Part shown: positions 1 through 12,014 of the stretch, in pieces
How the letters are laid out: every line of letters starts with the position of its first letter
How positions within the stretch are numbered: position 1 is the first letter of the stretch
Source: Eleginops maclovinus
Lineage: Eukaryota > Chordata > Actinopteri > Perciformes > Eleginopidae
Direction: 5' to 3'
Assembly: GCF_036324505.1 (NCBI RefSeq)
Contig: NC_086364.1
Location: forward strand, 14,865,148-14,929,147
DNA: 64,000 nucleotides
Position numbers and translations under genes: made by a program
Notes under the pieces: generated by a model
What the model saw: only the letters and a program-made list of their open reading frames with translations
Database searches by the model: none
What the model was told of the DNA's origin: nothing

Positions 1-537
1 TACTGCTTCATTCCGATATTGAAGTTATACCTGATAAATAATGGGCTAATACTACAAAAAGAAATTGATTTAAGACAGAGCATGTGGACTAGAGTATAAA
101 ACATGTTGTCTCCGGTGTTGGAGCTTTTCAGATGAACTTAACTCGAAATAAATATTCAGAACGTCAGAACTGCTATTACATATTAACAATCTGTCCCTTC
201 TTACTGCGTCTTAGCCTTTCTTACCATCAGGTTTGCATAATTAATATATAATAACAATGATTGGTTATCTTATTGGTATTGGATTTAAGGGGCAGACTTA
301 TCAGTTTCTGCAACAAAAAAAACAATACATATCATCCAAACAAAAAATGAACTATAGCTCTTGTATCGTTTGAGTTTTTTCCAGCTTCTTTCAGAGCTGG
401 CGGGTCTTTTGACCAAACTATTATTTAAAAAAATATTTTTGATAAATTGTGTGAGGGGATCACTGACAGACTTGATATGCGAGTAATCAGCATTGTGATC
501 ATAATCCGTCTTCCTCTTCTTTTTCAAGTTGTCCCAG
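1..537. other. crebbp intron sequence at the left edge
   Basis: No coding exon is recognisable here. The stretch is AT-rich and ends in a pyrimidine-rich tract before the first visible crebbp exon, so it is most simply the intron upstream of that exon. Open frames on the minus strand in this area are low-complexity shadows. Confidence 0.6.
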
Positions 538-3500
538 GCAGCAGCGAGTATAGATAACAGGGTGCCCACCCCAGCCTCTGTGGCTGAGCTGAGCTCCCAG
601 CAGGCCCTGCCAGACATGAACAGCACTGAAGCCAAACCTGAAGTAAAAGAAGAAGAAGAAGAAGACAACAGCTCTGGAAAGAAGCAGCCAGATATAAAAA
701 TGGAGGTATGACATCGGGGACAATTTAGTACCTCAAAGAAAAAAAAGCACACCTATGTCTGCTCTAGATCATGACCGAAGCACAGCTGTTTGACTCCTGC
801 TGTTCTCAACTAAGTCCAATTAAGCAAATCTGACTTAAATGATTGGTTCCTGGCTCTGTATCCTAGTCTAGGAGGTTCACCATGTTTTTGTTCATAATGC
901 AGGACGACGAAACCAAACCCTCGCTGAAGAAGGAGGAGCCAGATGCAGCAGAGCCAAAGCAGGAATCGATGGAAACTGAGGAAAAGAAACCCGAGATAAA
1001 GACAGAACCCAAAGAAGAGGAGGAGGGCGGGGCAAACGGCACATCCGCCTCCTCCAGCCCTCAGAGCCGCAAAAAAAGTAAGAGCCCAGATCTCATTGGT
1101 GTATATATTAAGTTTGCAACTATATATTGTGCTTTGATATTTTGTGGTACCAAATCACAGCTGTCATAGGGATTGCATATCTGACAAAGGTAGAATCTTG
1201 TCTTTGTGTGCAACTGTTTTCTGTAACATTATTATGGTCTGCTCAGTTTTCAAGCCAGAGGAACTGAGGCAAGCCCTGATGCCAACACTTGAGGCCCTCT
1301 ACAGGCAAGACCCAGAGTCACTGCCCTTCAGACAACCTGTAAACCCCATACTGCTAGGCATCCCCGTGAGTGTCCACAACCCCCCGTCCTCCACACACAC
1401 ACACAACACAAAACACACACACACACAATTCATATATTAGAAGACCCAGAGTAAACAATGTTAAGCATGATCCGCTCATTGCTGCAAATATCTCTCCCCC
1501 CGCACTGCACAGGACTACTTTGACATTGTGAAGAATCCCATTGACTTATCCACCATCAAGCGCAAGCTGGATACGGGTCAGTACCAGGAGCCGTGGCAGT
1601 ATGTGGACGATGTGTGGCTCATGTTCAACAATGCCTGGCTGTACAACCGTAAAACATCGCGTGTCTACAAATACTGCACTAAACTGGCAGAGGTGTTTGA
1701 AGCGGAGATTGACCCCGTAATGCAGGGCCTGGGTTACTGCTGCGGCAGGAAGGTAAGACCAAACAAATACACCTTATGCTGTATAACAGGGGTTCTGTTA
1801 TACAGTAATTATCCTTCTCTTAAACGGGAAATCTAGATAAGTCTGACATTTTTACAAGCTACTCCTGCTATATGGCGTTTGTGACTCACACAAACGTTTG
1901 CTGTGAAATGCACTTAACCATTTTGTGTAATATGGTTTAATTACCGTCTACAGCTATTTAAGGGATTATGAAACTGCCAGCTGGTACCGCCAATAGGTCA
2001 TAATTTGTATTTTGTTAGTAAATAATAATACAACAAAAGAAATGACATTTAATGACCCATTTCTGTGTAAACACACCAAATAAAAAGTATAAATAGAAGA
2101 CTGGCCTGATTGTAGAGCGGAGCTCTGTGGTGCATACAAGCTACCCACACACTGCTCGCGCACCTTTCATTGATCCTATTGAAAGCATCGTGCTGCAGGA
2201 GCCACCTCGAATGAAAACGTTATCAATCTGAACACCTTAATGATGTCATTCTACATGTAGCCTTTCTATTTATTATTTCAATCAATTGCAGAAGTTAATA
2301 TTTGCCCAGATTTTCTTGCATTTGTCCCTGAATATGTCAGGACAAATGTTCCAGCACCACTTAACCTCTCAGTTGTCTTCACCTGTTTGTGGATATCGAC
2401 TCTCGAGTGCAACCTGTTTCTAACAATGCCATGGATGCTAATGTGATTCCCTGCACTTTTCCCACAGTATGAGTTCTCGCCCCAGACGTTGTGTTGCTAT
2501 GGCAAACAGTTGTGCACCATCTCCAGGGATGGCACCTACTACAGCTACCAGAACAGGTAACATTTAATACCGATTGCTGAGAGGTGAAGTGATGTTTTTA
2601 AAAGAGAAAAAGGGCTGCTTCATCCTGAAAGACTGAATATAGCCATCACAAACAGCCATACCAGTCAACAACGTTTTTAAGTCGTTATTCACTTTCCTTT
2701 GATAGGGGTGTCACAAATACCTCTTAGAGTTGTACATTGTGGCCAAGCAGAATGTGCATTATCTGGCCCCACATCGTCCGTAGGTCTGTTGTGCCAAAGA
2801 ACCAGCACCAAAGCTCCCCCTGCTGTTCAGAGACTGCAACTGCACCTCTATCATTCCAATGCAACACCATTCAGTTATTGCAAATACTCACTACCAAATG
2901 CTGCTTCTTTGAACAAATTAAGATTAAACAATGTTTTTAAATGTTAATATTGTTTATAATGTTCTATTATTCGACTACATTTTGATCTAAATTAATCTTG
3001 TTTAGAATTACCCGTGACAATATAAACCATCCCTACAATAGTTACAGTGGGGCAAAAAAGTATTTAGTCAGCCACCAATTGTGCAAGTTCTCCCATTTAA
3101 AAAGATGAGAGAGGCCTGTAATTTTTTATCATAGGTATACCTCAACTATGAGAGACAGAATGAGAAAAAAAAATCCAGGAAATCACATTGTAGGATTTTT
3201 AATGAATTAATTGGTAAATTCCTCGGTAAAATAAGTATTTGGTCACCTACAAACAAGCAAGATTTCTGGCTCTCACAGACCTGATACTTCTTCTTTAAGA
3301 GGCTCCTCTGTCCTCCACTCGTTACCTGTATTAATGGCACCTTTTTGAACTCGTTATCAGTATAAAAGACACCTGTCCACAACCTCAAACAGTCATACTC
3401 CAAACTCCACTATGGCCAAGACCAAAGAGCTGTCAAAGGAGACCAGAGACAAAATTGTAGACCTGCACCAGGCTGGGAAAACTGAATCTGCAATAGGTAA

Positions 3501-6500
3501 GCAGCTTGGTGTGAAGAAATCAACTGTGGGAGCAATTATTAGAAAATGGAAGACATACAAGACCACTGCTAATCTCCCTCCATCTGGGGCTCCACTCAAG
3601 ATCTCACCCCGTGGGGTCAAAATGATCACAAGAACGGTGAACAAAAATCCCAGAACCACACGAGGGGACCTAGTGAATGACCTGCAGAGAGCTGGGACCA
3701 AAGTAATAGAGGCTACCATAAGTAACACACTACGCCGCCAGGGACTTAAATCCTGCAGTTCCAGACGTGTCCCCCTGCTTATGCCAGTACATGTCCAGGC
3801 CCGTCTGAGGTTTGCTAGAGGGCATTTGGATGATCCAGAAGAGGATTGGGAGAATGTCATATGGTCAGATGAAACCAAAATAGAACTTTTTGGTAAAAAC
3901 TCAACTCGTCGTGTTTGGAGGAGAAAGAATGCAGAGTTGCATCCAAAGAACACCATACCTACTGTGAAGCATGGGGGTGGAAACATCATGCTTTGGGGCT
4001 GTTTTTCTGCAAAGGGACCAGGACGACTGATCCGTGTAAAGGAAAGAATGAATGGGGCCATGTATCGTGAGATTTTGAGTGAAAACCTCCTTCCATCAGC
4101 AAGGGCACTGAAGATGAAGCGTGGCTGGGTCTTTCAGCATGACAATGATCCCAAACACACCGCCAGGGCAACGAAGGAGTGGCTTCGTAAGAAGCATTTC
4201 AAGGTCCTGGAGTGGCCTAGCCAGTCTCCAGATCTCAACCCCATAGAAAATCTTTGGAGGGAGTTGAAAGTCCATGTTGCCCAGCGACAGCCCCAAAACA
4301 TCACTGCTTTAGAGGAGATCTGCATGGAGGAATGGGCCAAAATACCAGCAACAGTGTGTGGAAAACCTCGTGAAGACTTACAGAAAACGTTTGACCTCTG
4401 TCATTGCCAACAAGGGTATATAACAAAGTATTGAGATGAACTTTTGTTATTGACCAAATACTTATTTTCCACAATCATTTGAAAATAAATTCTTTAAAAA
4501 TCCTACAATGTGATTTCCTGGATTTGTTTTTCTCATTCTGTCTCTCATAGTTGAGGTATACCTATGATGAAAATTACAGGCCTCTCTCATCTTTTTAAAT
4601 GGGAGAACTTGCACAATTGGTGGCTGACTAAATACTTTTTTGCCCCACTGTATCTGGCACATTTTGTTTTTGAATCATCACCCATCCTGTTTCCCACAGC
4701 ATGACCATGTCTTTCCTTTATCAGCTAATAATGCATGGTGCTTGAGTGATAGATGACTGCTGTGAACAGTGTTTTAAATATTTCAGCGTGCATGTAGATG
4801 GTGTAGTGACAACATATAGTGGTTTCGGTTTGAACATTCATTTGTTTTTTTACATTTATTAACCATCATTTAGATTCAAGCCAATTCCCGCATTTCTGTT
4901 CCAGTTTGAATGAAAGTGGCTGGCTCATGGCCATTTCATCTGTCACTAACATGTCCCTCTGCCTGTGTGTGTATGTGTCCCATCTGTCCGCCGCCCATGC
5001 TCTGTCCTCGGTTGTTGCTGTGTTCTCCGTTAACTGTTCTGCCGCCTGTACGCCGGTTTGCCTGTGCTGCTACTGTGTGTGCAGTTCACCCAAATATGGC
5101 CTTATTGCCGACAGGTATCACTTCTGCGAGAAGTGCTTCAACGAGATCCAGGGCAACAGTGTGACCCTGGGGGACGACCCGTCACAGCAACAGACGTAAG
5201 TTACCAGGCCCGGGTGGCCAAACAACCCCTGATGATCATCTGCCGACATTATCCGGCTGCTTTCTCTCTACTTTTTGTCTTTTGTAGAAGGGTTTTAATC
5301 GCAAGTGCCAAAATGAACTTGGTTGTCTTTTTTATCTCTTTTGTGCAGCATGATATCAAAAGAGCAGTTTGAAAAGAAGAAAAATGACATGTTGGACCCT
5401 GAACCGTGAGTACTGTCTGCACAGCTACAAAAGTTTGACTCTCATTTACGTTATGGCAGGGATTTCTCTTTACTACGTTACGCAAGGAAAGCACAGAAAC
5501 CTCACATTTTTCTCCTCATCAGGTTTGTTGAATGTAAAGACTGTGGACGAAAGATGCATCAGATCTGTGTGCTGCACTACGATGTCATTTGGCCGTCAGG
5601 GTGAGTCTCGCTATTGCTGTTGGACTATCCAGCCATTTAAGCATAGAACGTTTACATTTGACCTTAACAGAAGTCTTACTTGCGGACTACCAAACACTTA
5701 CTTCTTCATACTAGAATTTTGTATTTGCCTGCGTTCCCTTAAGATGACTCTAAACTGCAGTTTGATGTTTCATCTTCTAGCTTTATCTGTGACAACTGTC
5801 TGAAGAAGTCGGGCAAAACAAGAAAGGAGAACAAATTTTCTGCCAGAAGTGAGTTTCATTGCACATTTTCCATTTGAACAGCAGTAACATTAAATTTGTA
5901 TAAATCTTCTTTTATTTCACATAAAAGACTTAATGTTATTAAAGGCATTTTGTTGTTGTTTTTCCGCTGGTCTCTGTAAAGGATTGCAGACGACCCGTTT
6001 GGGGACGTATATTGAGGACAGAGTGAACAAGTACTTGAAAAGGCAGAACCACCCAGAGGCCGGTGAGGTGTTTGTGCGAGTCGTGGCCAGCTCGGACAAA
6101 AATGTGGAGATCAAGCCTGGCATGAAGTCTAGGTAAGGTCCTCAACTACTGATAAAGTGGGACTCTCTATGTGTTAAATGTAGAGAAACATGGTAGTTTT
6201 TATTGTGTGTTTGCTTTCTTCATGTAAGCCCAGCTGAAAACTACAGAGATACTTTTCTATCCGAGTGGAGGATTTTCAAAAACCTTTTCAAGAAACATTG
6301 CTCATAGATAATTGATGTATTATGCATAAATGTATAAATATAAAGTCCTCAAAATCCCGTAAAGGGAATAAAGATGATTAAACTCACCTAGTGACCGACA
6401 AATACATGTCAAATATAGCTGTAATCAGTATAGTTTGCCACATCACAATGTTCTGTAAAGCCATTTTCCTTAAAGCATTGATTTGTGGATTTCTTCTTTA

Positions 6501-9500
6501 AAGAGACAGTTGCAGAGATGCCTTTGTTCTTTTATCTCAATCTCTCTTATCTTATACATATTTATATCTAAAAAACAAAAAAAAAGCAAACATGTATGAC
6601 AGACCTGTGGAGATGATCTTTTGGCCTTCTTTAAAACATGCAAAATGTTCAAATTAAGTTCTAAAAAACTGTAACTTTACTTACTGTCTCTATTTCCACA
6701 GGTTTGTGGACTCAGGCGAGATGAAAGAGACCTTCCCTTACAGAACCAAAGCACTTTTTGCATTTGAGGAAATAGACGGCGTGGACGTTTGTTTCTTTGG
6801 CATGCATGTCCAGGAGTACGGCTCAGAGTGCCCCTATCCAAATACCAGGTACCACTACCAAAACCAGTGGATTTATGCAGTTTTTCTCAGTTTTATTTGT
6901 GGCATTTTCATTAAATCCTCTTTATCTTTTCAGACGGGTTTACATATCATACCTCGACAGTATTCACTTCTTCAGACCACGTGCGCTAAGGACTGCAGTG
7001 TACCATGAGATATTAATAGGCTACCTGGAGTATGTGAAGAAACTGGGGTGCGTTGAGTACAACTTTGCCAAACAAAATCTCAGATAATACTTTACGTATC
7101 ATTCCTGCATTTGGCTAACAACTCCTGTTGCTCCTCAGGTATGTGATGGGTCACATCTGGGCATGCCCCCCAAGTGAAGGAGATGACTACATTTTTCACT
7201 GCCACCCTGCCGACCAGAAGATCCCCAAGCCCAAGAGGCTCCAAGAGTGGTACAGAAAGATGCTGGACAAGGCCTTTGCTGAGAGGATCCTACACGGCGT
7301 TAAGGTCAGAAAATGATCACGTCCTTGTGTCTTTATGACCATAGGGCCATATTCACGTCTCGAAGTCCCAAGATTTTCTCAGATATAGTTTAAAAAGTTA
7401 CCACCATCGGTAAATAAGGTGACATCACAGATGGCAGTCGCAAATGTTTATGTTTTGCTCCGTGACCAGGAGAAGTTAAGTTAGCGTCGTTGTTTTTAAA
7501 TCTGACGGACCAAATCTGAAGTCGGCATCATTTTGAAGGATTACGCAGCGTACACAAGGTTCCGTTGCGATGACGCTTGCCGGTGGGCGTGTCTGGCTCT
7601 TGGGGTTAACGCAACCAACAACCAATCACATTAATCTCCCGCCCGGACACACATACACAAGGTTTGATTCGCTAGCGCTTGTACTGGCATATTGCATAAT
7701 CGGATTTGATTGGCTGGCGCTTCTTCAACACTTGAAAAGTTGAACTTTTCTCAACTTTCACCGTGAGCAACGGAACCACAATGCAGTTCGGCAACACTTG
7801 ACGTCACCCCATTCAAAGTGAATGGGAAGGTGCGTCAACACAACGGAACCGTGTGGACGGGTCATTAGAACCGTGACTGTGGGTCTGCCGTAACTTTAAA
7901 GTCATTCGGGCGGGGGGTCTTGTCTCTTCTTTGTATAGCGGGTGTCTGCATGATTGCTGAACAAATCCATCATTCAATGTTCTTGGGATGCCGTTGTTTA
8001 TATTTGTGACTTTGTTATACTTGCTGCCACCCCCGTTAACTCCTCCCATTAACTTCCAGTAACTTACTATGGCTCGCTCAACTTCTCTCACTCTACACAT
8101 GCACACACTATCCCCCACTCTCTCTATGAACGGGATAAGCTGCCTTAGTCTGCATAATGCTACTATTACAGTTTACATAGTAAAACATCAGCCATCGGCA
8201 TGGGCAAAATTGTTATGCTCAACAACGGCAGACATTTTTTCAATCTGTTCATCTCTCTATAAACACATTTTGATTCTGTGTTCAGGACATATTCAAACAG
8301 GCAACCGAAGACCAACTGATCACTGCCAATCAGCTGCCATACTTTGAGGGGGACTTTTGGCCTAATGTGCTGGAGGAGAGCATCAAGGAGCTGGAGCAGG
8401 AGGAGGAAGAGAGAAAGAAGGAGGAGAACACGGCAACCACCGAGACGACAGAGGTGAGTTGGATGGATAGCTGGATTTAATGGGTTTTACAAAAAGAGCG
8501 ATCTTGTCCCAAAATCAACAGCCCGGTGCTTCGTACTCTTTTTCGCCCCAGATTTTATCCTCCTCAAGTCGTCATTATATGAAAACTTTCAGCAGTCATT
8601 CGGGCATTGTATAACCACTCATCTTAATTGCATCACCTCATCTTTTCTTTTGTGCAATCTCTCTTAAAGTTCATGTGTATCTGTTTCAAGGGGGCCCAAG
8701 TTGACACCAAGAATGCCAAAAAGAAGAATAATAAGAAAACCAACAAAAACAAGAGCAGCGTCAGCCGAGCCAATAAGAAAAAGCCTGGGATGCCGAATGT
8801 AGCCAATGACCTGTCTCAGAAACTATACGCCACGATGGAGAAGCATAAGGAGGTAAGAAACCCTAAATTACCATAACATATTTTTTATGGAACACAGCAG
8901 AAATTGAGACCCTTTAAAGCCAAGCAGGTTGATGAAATGTTTATACTTTTATTTACTTTCTCATAACTGTACATCTTGTGGGTATACCTAGGCATGTACA
9001 CACACCTGCACACAACAGGACCCGTTGGCCTCAGAGAGTAGTTCAGATACTTACTTTTAACATAGTTCAAAGGGTTCCTGATTTTATTTCAATTCTATGA
9101 TAGGTCGGTGCTGTGTATCGCTCCCACAATTTTAACACAATTATTTCATAGTAATAATTTGTTACAGTACATTTTAATCGTCCTGACAACTCACCTTTAC
9201 ATTTCTCCTCCCTTCTACTACCAGGTGTTTTTTGTTATCCACCTCCATGCCGGGCCAAGCATTAAAACCCTGCCACCCATTATGGACCCCGATCCTCTGC
9301 TGACCTGTGACCTGATGGACGGCCGTGATGCCTTTCTGACTTTAGCCAGGGACAAGCACTGGGAGTTTAGCTCACTGAGGAGGTGCAAATGGAGCACGAT
9401 GTGCATGTTGGTAGAACTACACAACCAGGGCCAGGACCGCTTTGTATACACCTGCAATGAGTGCAAGCATCACGTAGAGACTCGCTGGCACTGCACCGTC

Positions 9501-10377
9501 TGTGAGGTAGGCAACGATAGCATTACACTGATCGTTTTGATCATCTTAATCTCAGTTTTGAATGAAACGTAAAACTTAACATAAAATTGATGTGGTCTCC
9601 TTACAATCCATCAGGACTACGACCTATGCATCAACTGCTACAACATTAAGGGCCACGAGCACCAGATGGTGAAGTGGGGTCTAGGTCTGGACGACGACAG
9701 CAACGGTCAGGGTGGAGAGGCCTCCAAGAGCCCTCAGGAGAGCCGTCGCCTCAGCATCCAGCGCTGCATCCAGTCCCTGGTCCATGCCTGCCAGTGCCGC
9801 AACGCCAACTGCTCGCTTCCGTCATGCCAGAAGATGAAGAGAGTGGTTCAACACACCAAAGGCTGCAAGCGCAAGACCAACGGTGGCTGCCCTGTGTGCA
9901 AACAGCTCATCGCTTTATGTTGTTATCACGCCAAGCACTGTCAGGAGAACAAGTGTCCTGTTCCCTTCTGTCTTAACATCAAGCACAAGCTCCGTCAGCA
10001 GCAGCTGCAGCACAGGCTCCAGCAGGCTCATATGATGCGCCGTAGAATGGCCACTATGGCTGGAAGGGGTATGCCAATGCCATCTCCACCTACCTCAGTT
10101 GCCCCCGAAACCCCCAACTCTGTGCAGCAGCCTCAGACGCCCCAGCCCATGCCCACACAGTCCCAACAACAGCAGCCACCAAACCCTGCCAATATTGTCC
10201 AAGGCTTCCCCAACAACGGCCGCAGCAGCCAGCCCCCAACGCCGGTGCCACAGGGGAAACCAGGGCCTCAGTCATCCCCGCTCCATCAGCAGCAGTCACC
10301 TCTGCCTAACATGCCCCACCAACAGCAGCCTCAGCCGCCACCCCCCCCACAACAACAACAACAACAACAGCAGCAGC

Positions 10378-10408
<31 letters not shown>

Positions 10409-10461
10409 GCCTCTTCTTGCTGCCCTGAAGGTGGCAAGACAGATCCAGATGGCAGCAAAAG

Positions 10462-10516
<55 letters not shown>

Positions 10517-11156
10517 GCAGCAGCAGAATTATGCCATGAATGGGATGCCCATGAACCACCCACGAATGATGGTGCCCATGCCGGGTCAGATGCAGATGAT
10601 GCAGGGGCCTCGGGGCCCCCAGGTGATGCAGTCTATGCAGCAGGGCCAGTGGGGTCCGGGGATGCAGAATCCCATGCAGAATCAGCAGGTTCATCAGCCG
10701 CAAGTCACTCAACAGGTCACCATGGCACCTCAGCCGGCTCAGGGAACCCCCATGCCCCAGCAGGCCCAGCTCATGCAGAGGCCCATCATGTCCCAACAAC
10801 AGAGTCTCCAAATGCCTGGAGTCATGACTTCCCAGGTGCCCTCACAGCAGGGCATGACACCACAGCAGCTAGGCATGCCACGTGGGATACCTGGTAACAT
10901 TGCTCCGAGTGCCCTGCAAGAATTACTGCGCACCCTCAAATCTCCCAGCTCCCCGCAGCAGCAACAGCAGGTCCTCAATATCCTCAAGTCAAACCCCCAC
11001 CTCATGGCCGCCTTCATTAAACAGAGGACGGCCAAGTACCAGGCCACACAGCCGCAGCAGCAGCAGGCGCAGCTGCAGCAGACTCAGGCCATGCTGGGGT
11101 CCCAGGCAGGAATGCAGGCCATGGCAAACCAGGTGCAGAGGCCAGTGATGGCACCT

Positions 11157-11195
<39 letters not shown>

Positions 11196-12014
11196 CCTCC
11201 TCCGCAGGCAGGGCCCCAGGGTATGGCAACCATGGGTCCCCAAGGCCAGATGATGAATGCTACCCAAAACGGCAATCCCCAAATGTACCGTAGACAGCAG
11301 CTGCTCAGGATGCAGCACATGCAGCAGCAGGCGCAGCAGCAGGCGCAGCAGCAGGGAGGCATGCCTCAGGGCCACAGTCAGTTCCCCCAGCAGCAGCCGG
11401 GGCCAGCAACATACTCACAGCTCCGTATGCAGCAGCAAATGGCTATGCAAGGAGGTGCGGGGCCCATGGGACAGCTCCCTCCCACGTCTCAAATGGGTCA
11501 GCCTGGCATGGGCATGGAGGTTCCGCAGAACATGCTCCAGCATCGACTGCTTCAGCAGCAGCAACAGCAGCAGCAGATGCTCAAGCAGCAGATGGGCTCT
11601 CCAGCACAGGCAAACTCGATGAGTCCACAACCTCACATGCTCCAAGGCCAATCCCAGGGAGGAGCTCACTTACCTGGACAGACAATGGCAAACACCCTGG
11701 GAAACCAAGTACGTTCCCCAGCCCCAGTGCAATCGCCCCGTCCGCCTTCGCAGCAGCCCCCGCATTCCAGTCCTTCCCCACGGATACAGCCCCAGCCCTC
11801 ACCTCAGCACGGCGCTCTACACTCCAGCTCTCCCCACCCAAGCCTTGGAGGACCAATGTCGGGGTCCATGGAACAAGGACACATGGGTACACCTGAGCAG
11901 AGTGCCATGCTCCCACAACTCAACACGCCAAACAGAGGAGGGTTGAGTAATGACATGGGTATGGTGGGTGACACGACAGGAGACACGCTGGAGAAATTTG
12001 TTGAAGGATTGTAG
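538..12014 (+). CDS. crebbp: CREB-binding protein (histone acetyltransferase CBP), C-terminal 1,554 residues, 5' end outside window
   Basis: CBP is a nuclear co-activator that acetylates histones and transcription factors. Exons read in frame: 538-705, 903-1077, 1247-1365, 1513-1752, 2468-2556, 5115-5195, 5349-5405, 5523-5600, 5781-5848, 5982-6132, 6702-6848, 6934-7047, 7139-7304, 8286-8453, 8691-8852, 9225-9506, 9615-12014. In order they give an acidic region with KxE SUMO-type sites (CRD1-like), a bromodomain (visible residues about 113-235, with [16 protein letters not shown]), a Cys-rich RING/PHD region, the acetyltransferase domain ([37 protein letters not shown]), a lysine-rich autoregulatory loop (8691-8852), ZZ finger ([17 protein letters not shown]), TAZ2 and NCBD ([16 protein letters not shown]). 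The end, [15 protein letters not shown], is the CREBBP rather than the EP300 terminus, and trap1 lies next door as in human. KIX and TAZ1 must lie to the left. I cannot tell which teleost paralogue (crebbpa or crebbpb) this is. Confidence 0.96.
3045..3245 (+). repeat. Left terminal inverted repeat of the Tc1-like element
   Basis: About 200 bp. The outer transposase-binding motif starts at 3045 and the inner copy is at 3228-3245. Positions 3045 to about 3200 are almost identical to the complement of the right end; the segment just outside the inner motif has diverged. Confidence 0.93.
3412..4434 (+). CDS. Tc1-like transposase (DD34E), 340 aa, frame open but C-terminus scrambled
   Basis: A transposase of this family binds the inverted repeats and carries out cut-and-paste transposition into TA sites. 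The N-terminal half (residues 1-115) holds a paired-like helix-turn-helix ([18 protein letters not shown]). The catalytic triad reads D153 (WSDETK), D244 (QHDNDPKH) and E279 (LNPIENLW), with 34 residues between the last two. The [17 protein letters not shown] glycine-rich motif is also present. ATG at 3412 follows the left repeat and the frame has no stop. Residues 317-334 do not look like the family: the DNA there reads as the usual sequence ([13 protein letters not shown]) in another frame. This implies a one-base gain near 4360 and a one-base loss near 4415, after which GYITKY resumes. It is probably impaired, though the core is intact. Confidence 0.93.
   Translation: MAKTKELSKETRDKIVDLHQAGKTESAIGKQLGVKKSTVGAIIRKWKTYKTTANLPPSGAPLKISPRGVKMITRTVNKNPRTTRGDLVNDLQRAGTKVIEATISNTLRRQGLKSCSSRRVPLLMPVHVQARLRFARGHLDDPEEDWENVIWSDETKIELFGKNSTRRVWRRKNAELHPKNTIPTVKHGGGNIMLWGCFSAKGPGRLIRVKERMNGAMYREILSENLLPSARALKMKRGWVFQHDNDPKHTARATKEWLRKKHFKVLEWPSQSPDLNPIENLWRELKVHVAQRQPQNITALEEICMEEWAKIPATVCGKPREDLQKTFDLCHCQQGYITKY
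4451..4650 (-). repeat. Right terminal inverted repeat of the Tc1-like element
   Basis: This is the mirror of the left repeat. The inner motif lies at 4451-4467 and the outer motif ends at 4650 with GCCCCACTG, followed by the TA duplication. Confidence 0.93.
7305..8285. other. crebbp intron with a CpG-rich block of probable repeat origin
   Basis: This 981 bp intron contains a CpG-rich stretch (about 7500-7920) unlike the neighbouring AT-rich introns. It includes a near-perfect palindrome (GAAAAGTT-G-AACTTTTC, 7734-7750), a TGACGTCA octamer at 7799-7806, and a short phrase (CCATTCAAAGTGAATGGG) that I associate with dispersed fish repeats. I see no exon in it. A degenerate DNA transposon is the likeliest source, but no clear ends were found. 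Confidence 0.4.
10350..10409 (+). repeat. Polyglutamine-coding tract 1 of crebbp (20 Gln, mainly CAA)
   Basis: Twenty consecutive Gln codons follow a run of prolines. Most are CAA with a short CAG interruption and a final CAG, so the tract is an imperfect trinucleotide repeat. It lies between TAZ2 and the NCBD. Confidence 0.95.
10467..10526 (+). repeat. Polyglutamine-coding tract 2 of crebbp (20 Gln, mainly CAG)
   Basis: A second run of exactly 20 Gln codons, mostly CAG with a few CAA, separated from tract 1 by the conserved-looking segment [12 protein letters not shown]. Human CBP has only a short Gln run at the matching place. Confidence 0.95.
11157..11192 (+). repeat. Polyglutamine-coding tract 3 of crebbp (12 Gln, pure CAG)
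   Basis: Twelve uninterrupted CAG codons C-terminal to the NCBD, followed by a proline run. Several shorter Gln runs follow up to about 11580. Confidence 0.93.

Larger units (their letters stand above)
3045..4650 (+). mobile_element. Tc1-like DNA transposon with IR/DR ends, inserted in a crebbp intron
   Basis: The 1,606 bp element is flanked by the TA target duplication (3043-3044 and 4651-4652). It begins CAGTGGGGCAAAAAAG and ends with the reverse complement. The inverted repeats are about 200 bp, each with an outer and an inner copy of a direct-repeat motif (inner AAATAAGTATTTGGTCA at 3228-3245; its complement at 4451-4467). That is the IR/DR layout of fish Tc1 elements such as Sleeping Beauty and Passport relatives. 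A 340-codon transposase frame lies inside. The outer 150 bp or so of the two ends differ at only a few positions, which suggests a recent insertion. It lies in the intron between crebbp exons 2468-2556 and 5115-5195, in the sense orientation. Confidence 0.96.

Noticed and set aside
3393..4061. 222-codon minus-strand frame in the Tc1-like element
   Set aside because: Antisense shadow of the transposase; no family likeness, and the sense frame has the DD34E triad.
10296..10811. 171-codon minus-strand frame across the crebbp last exon
   Set aside because: It is the antisense shadow of CAG/CAA repeats (poly-Leu) and of a strongly coding sense exon.
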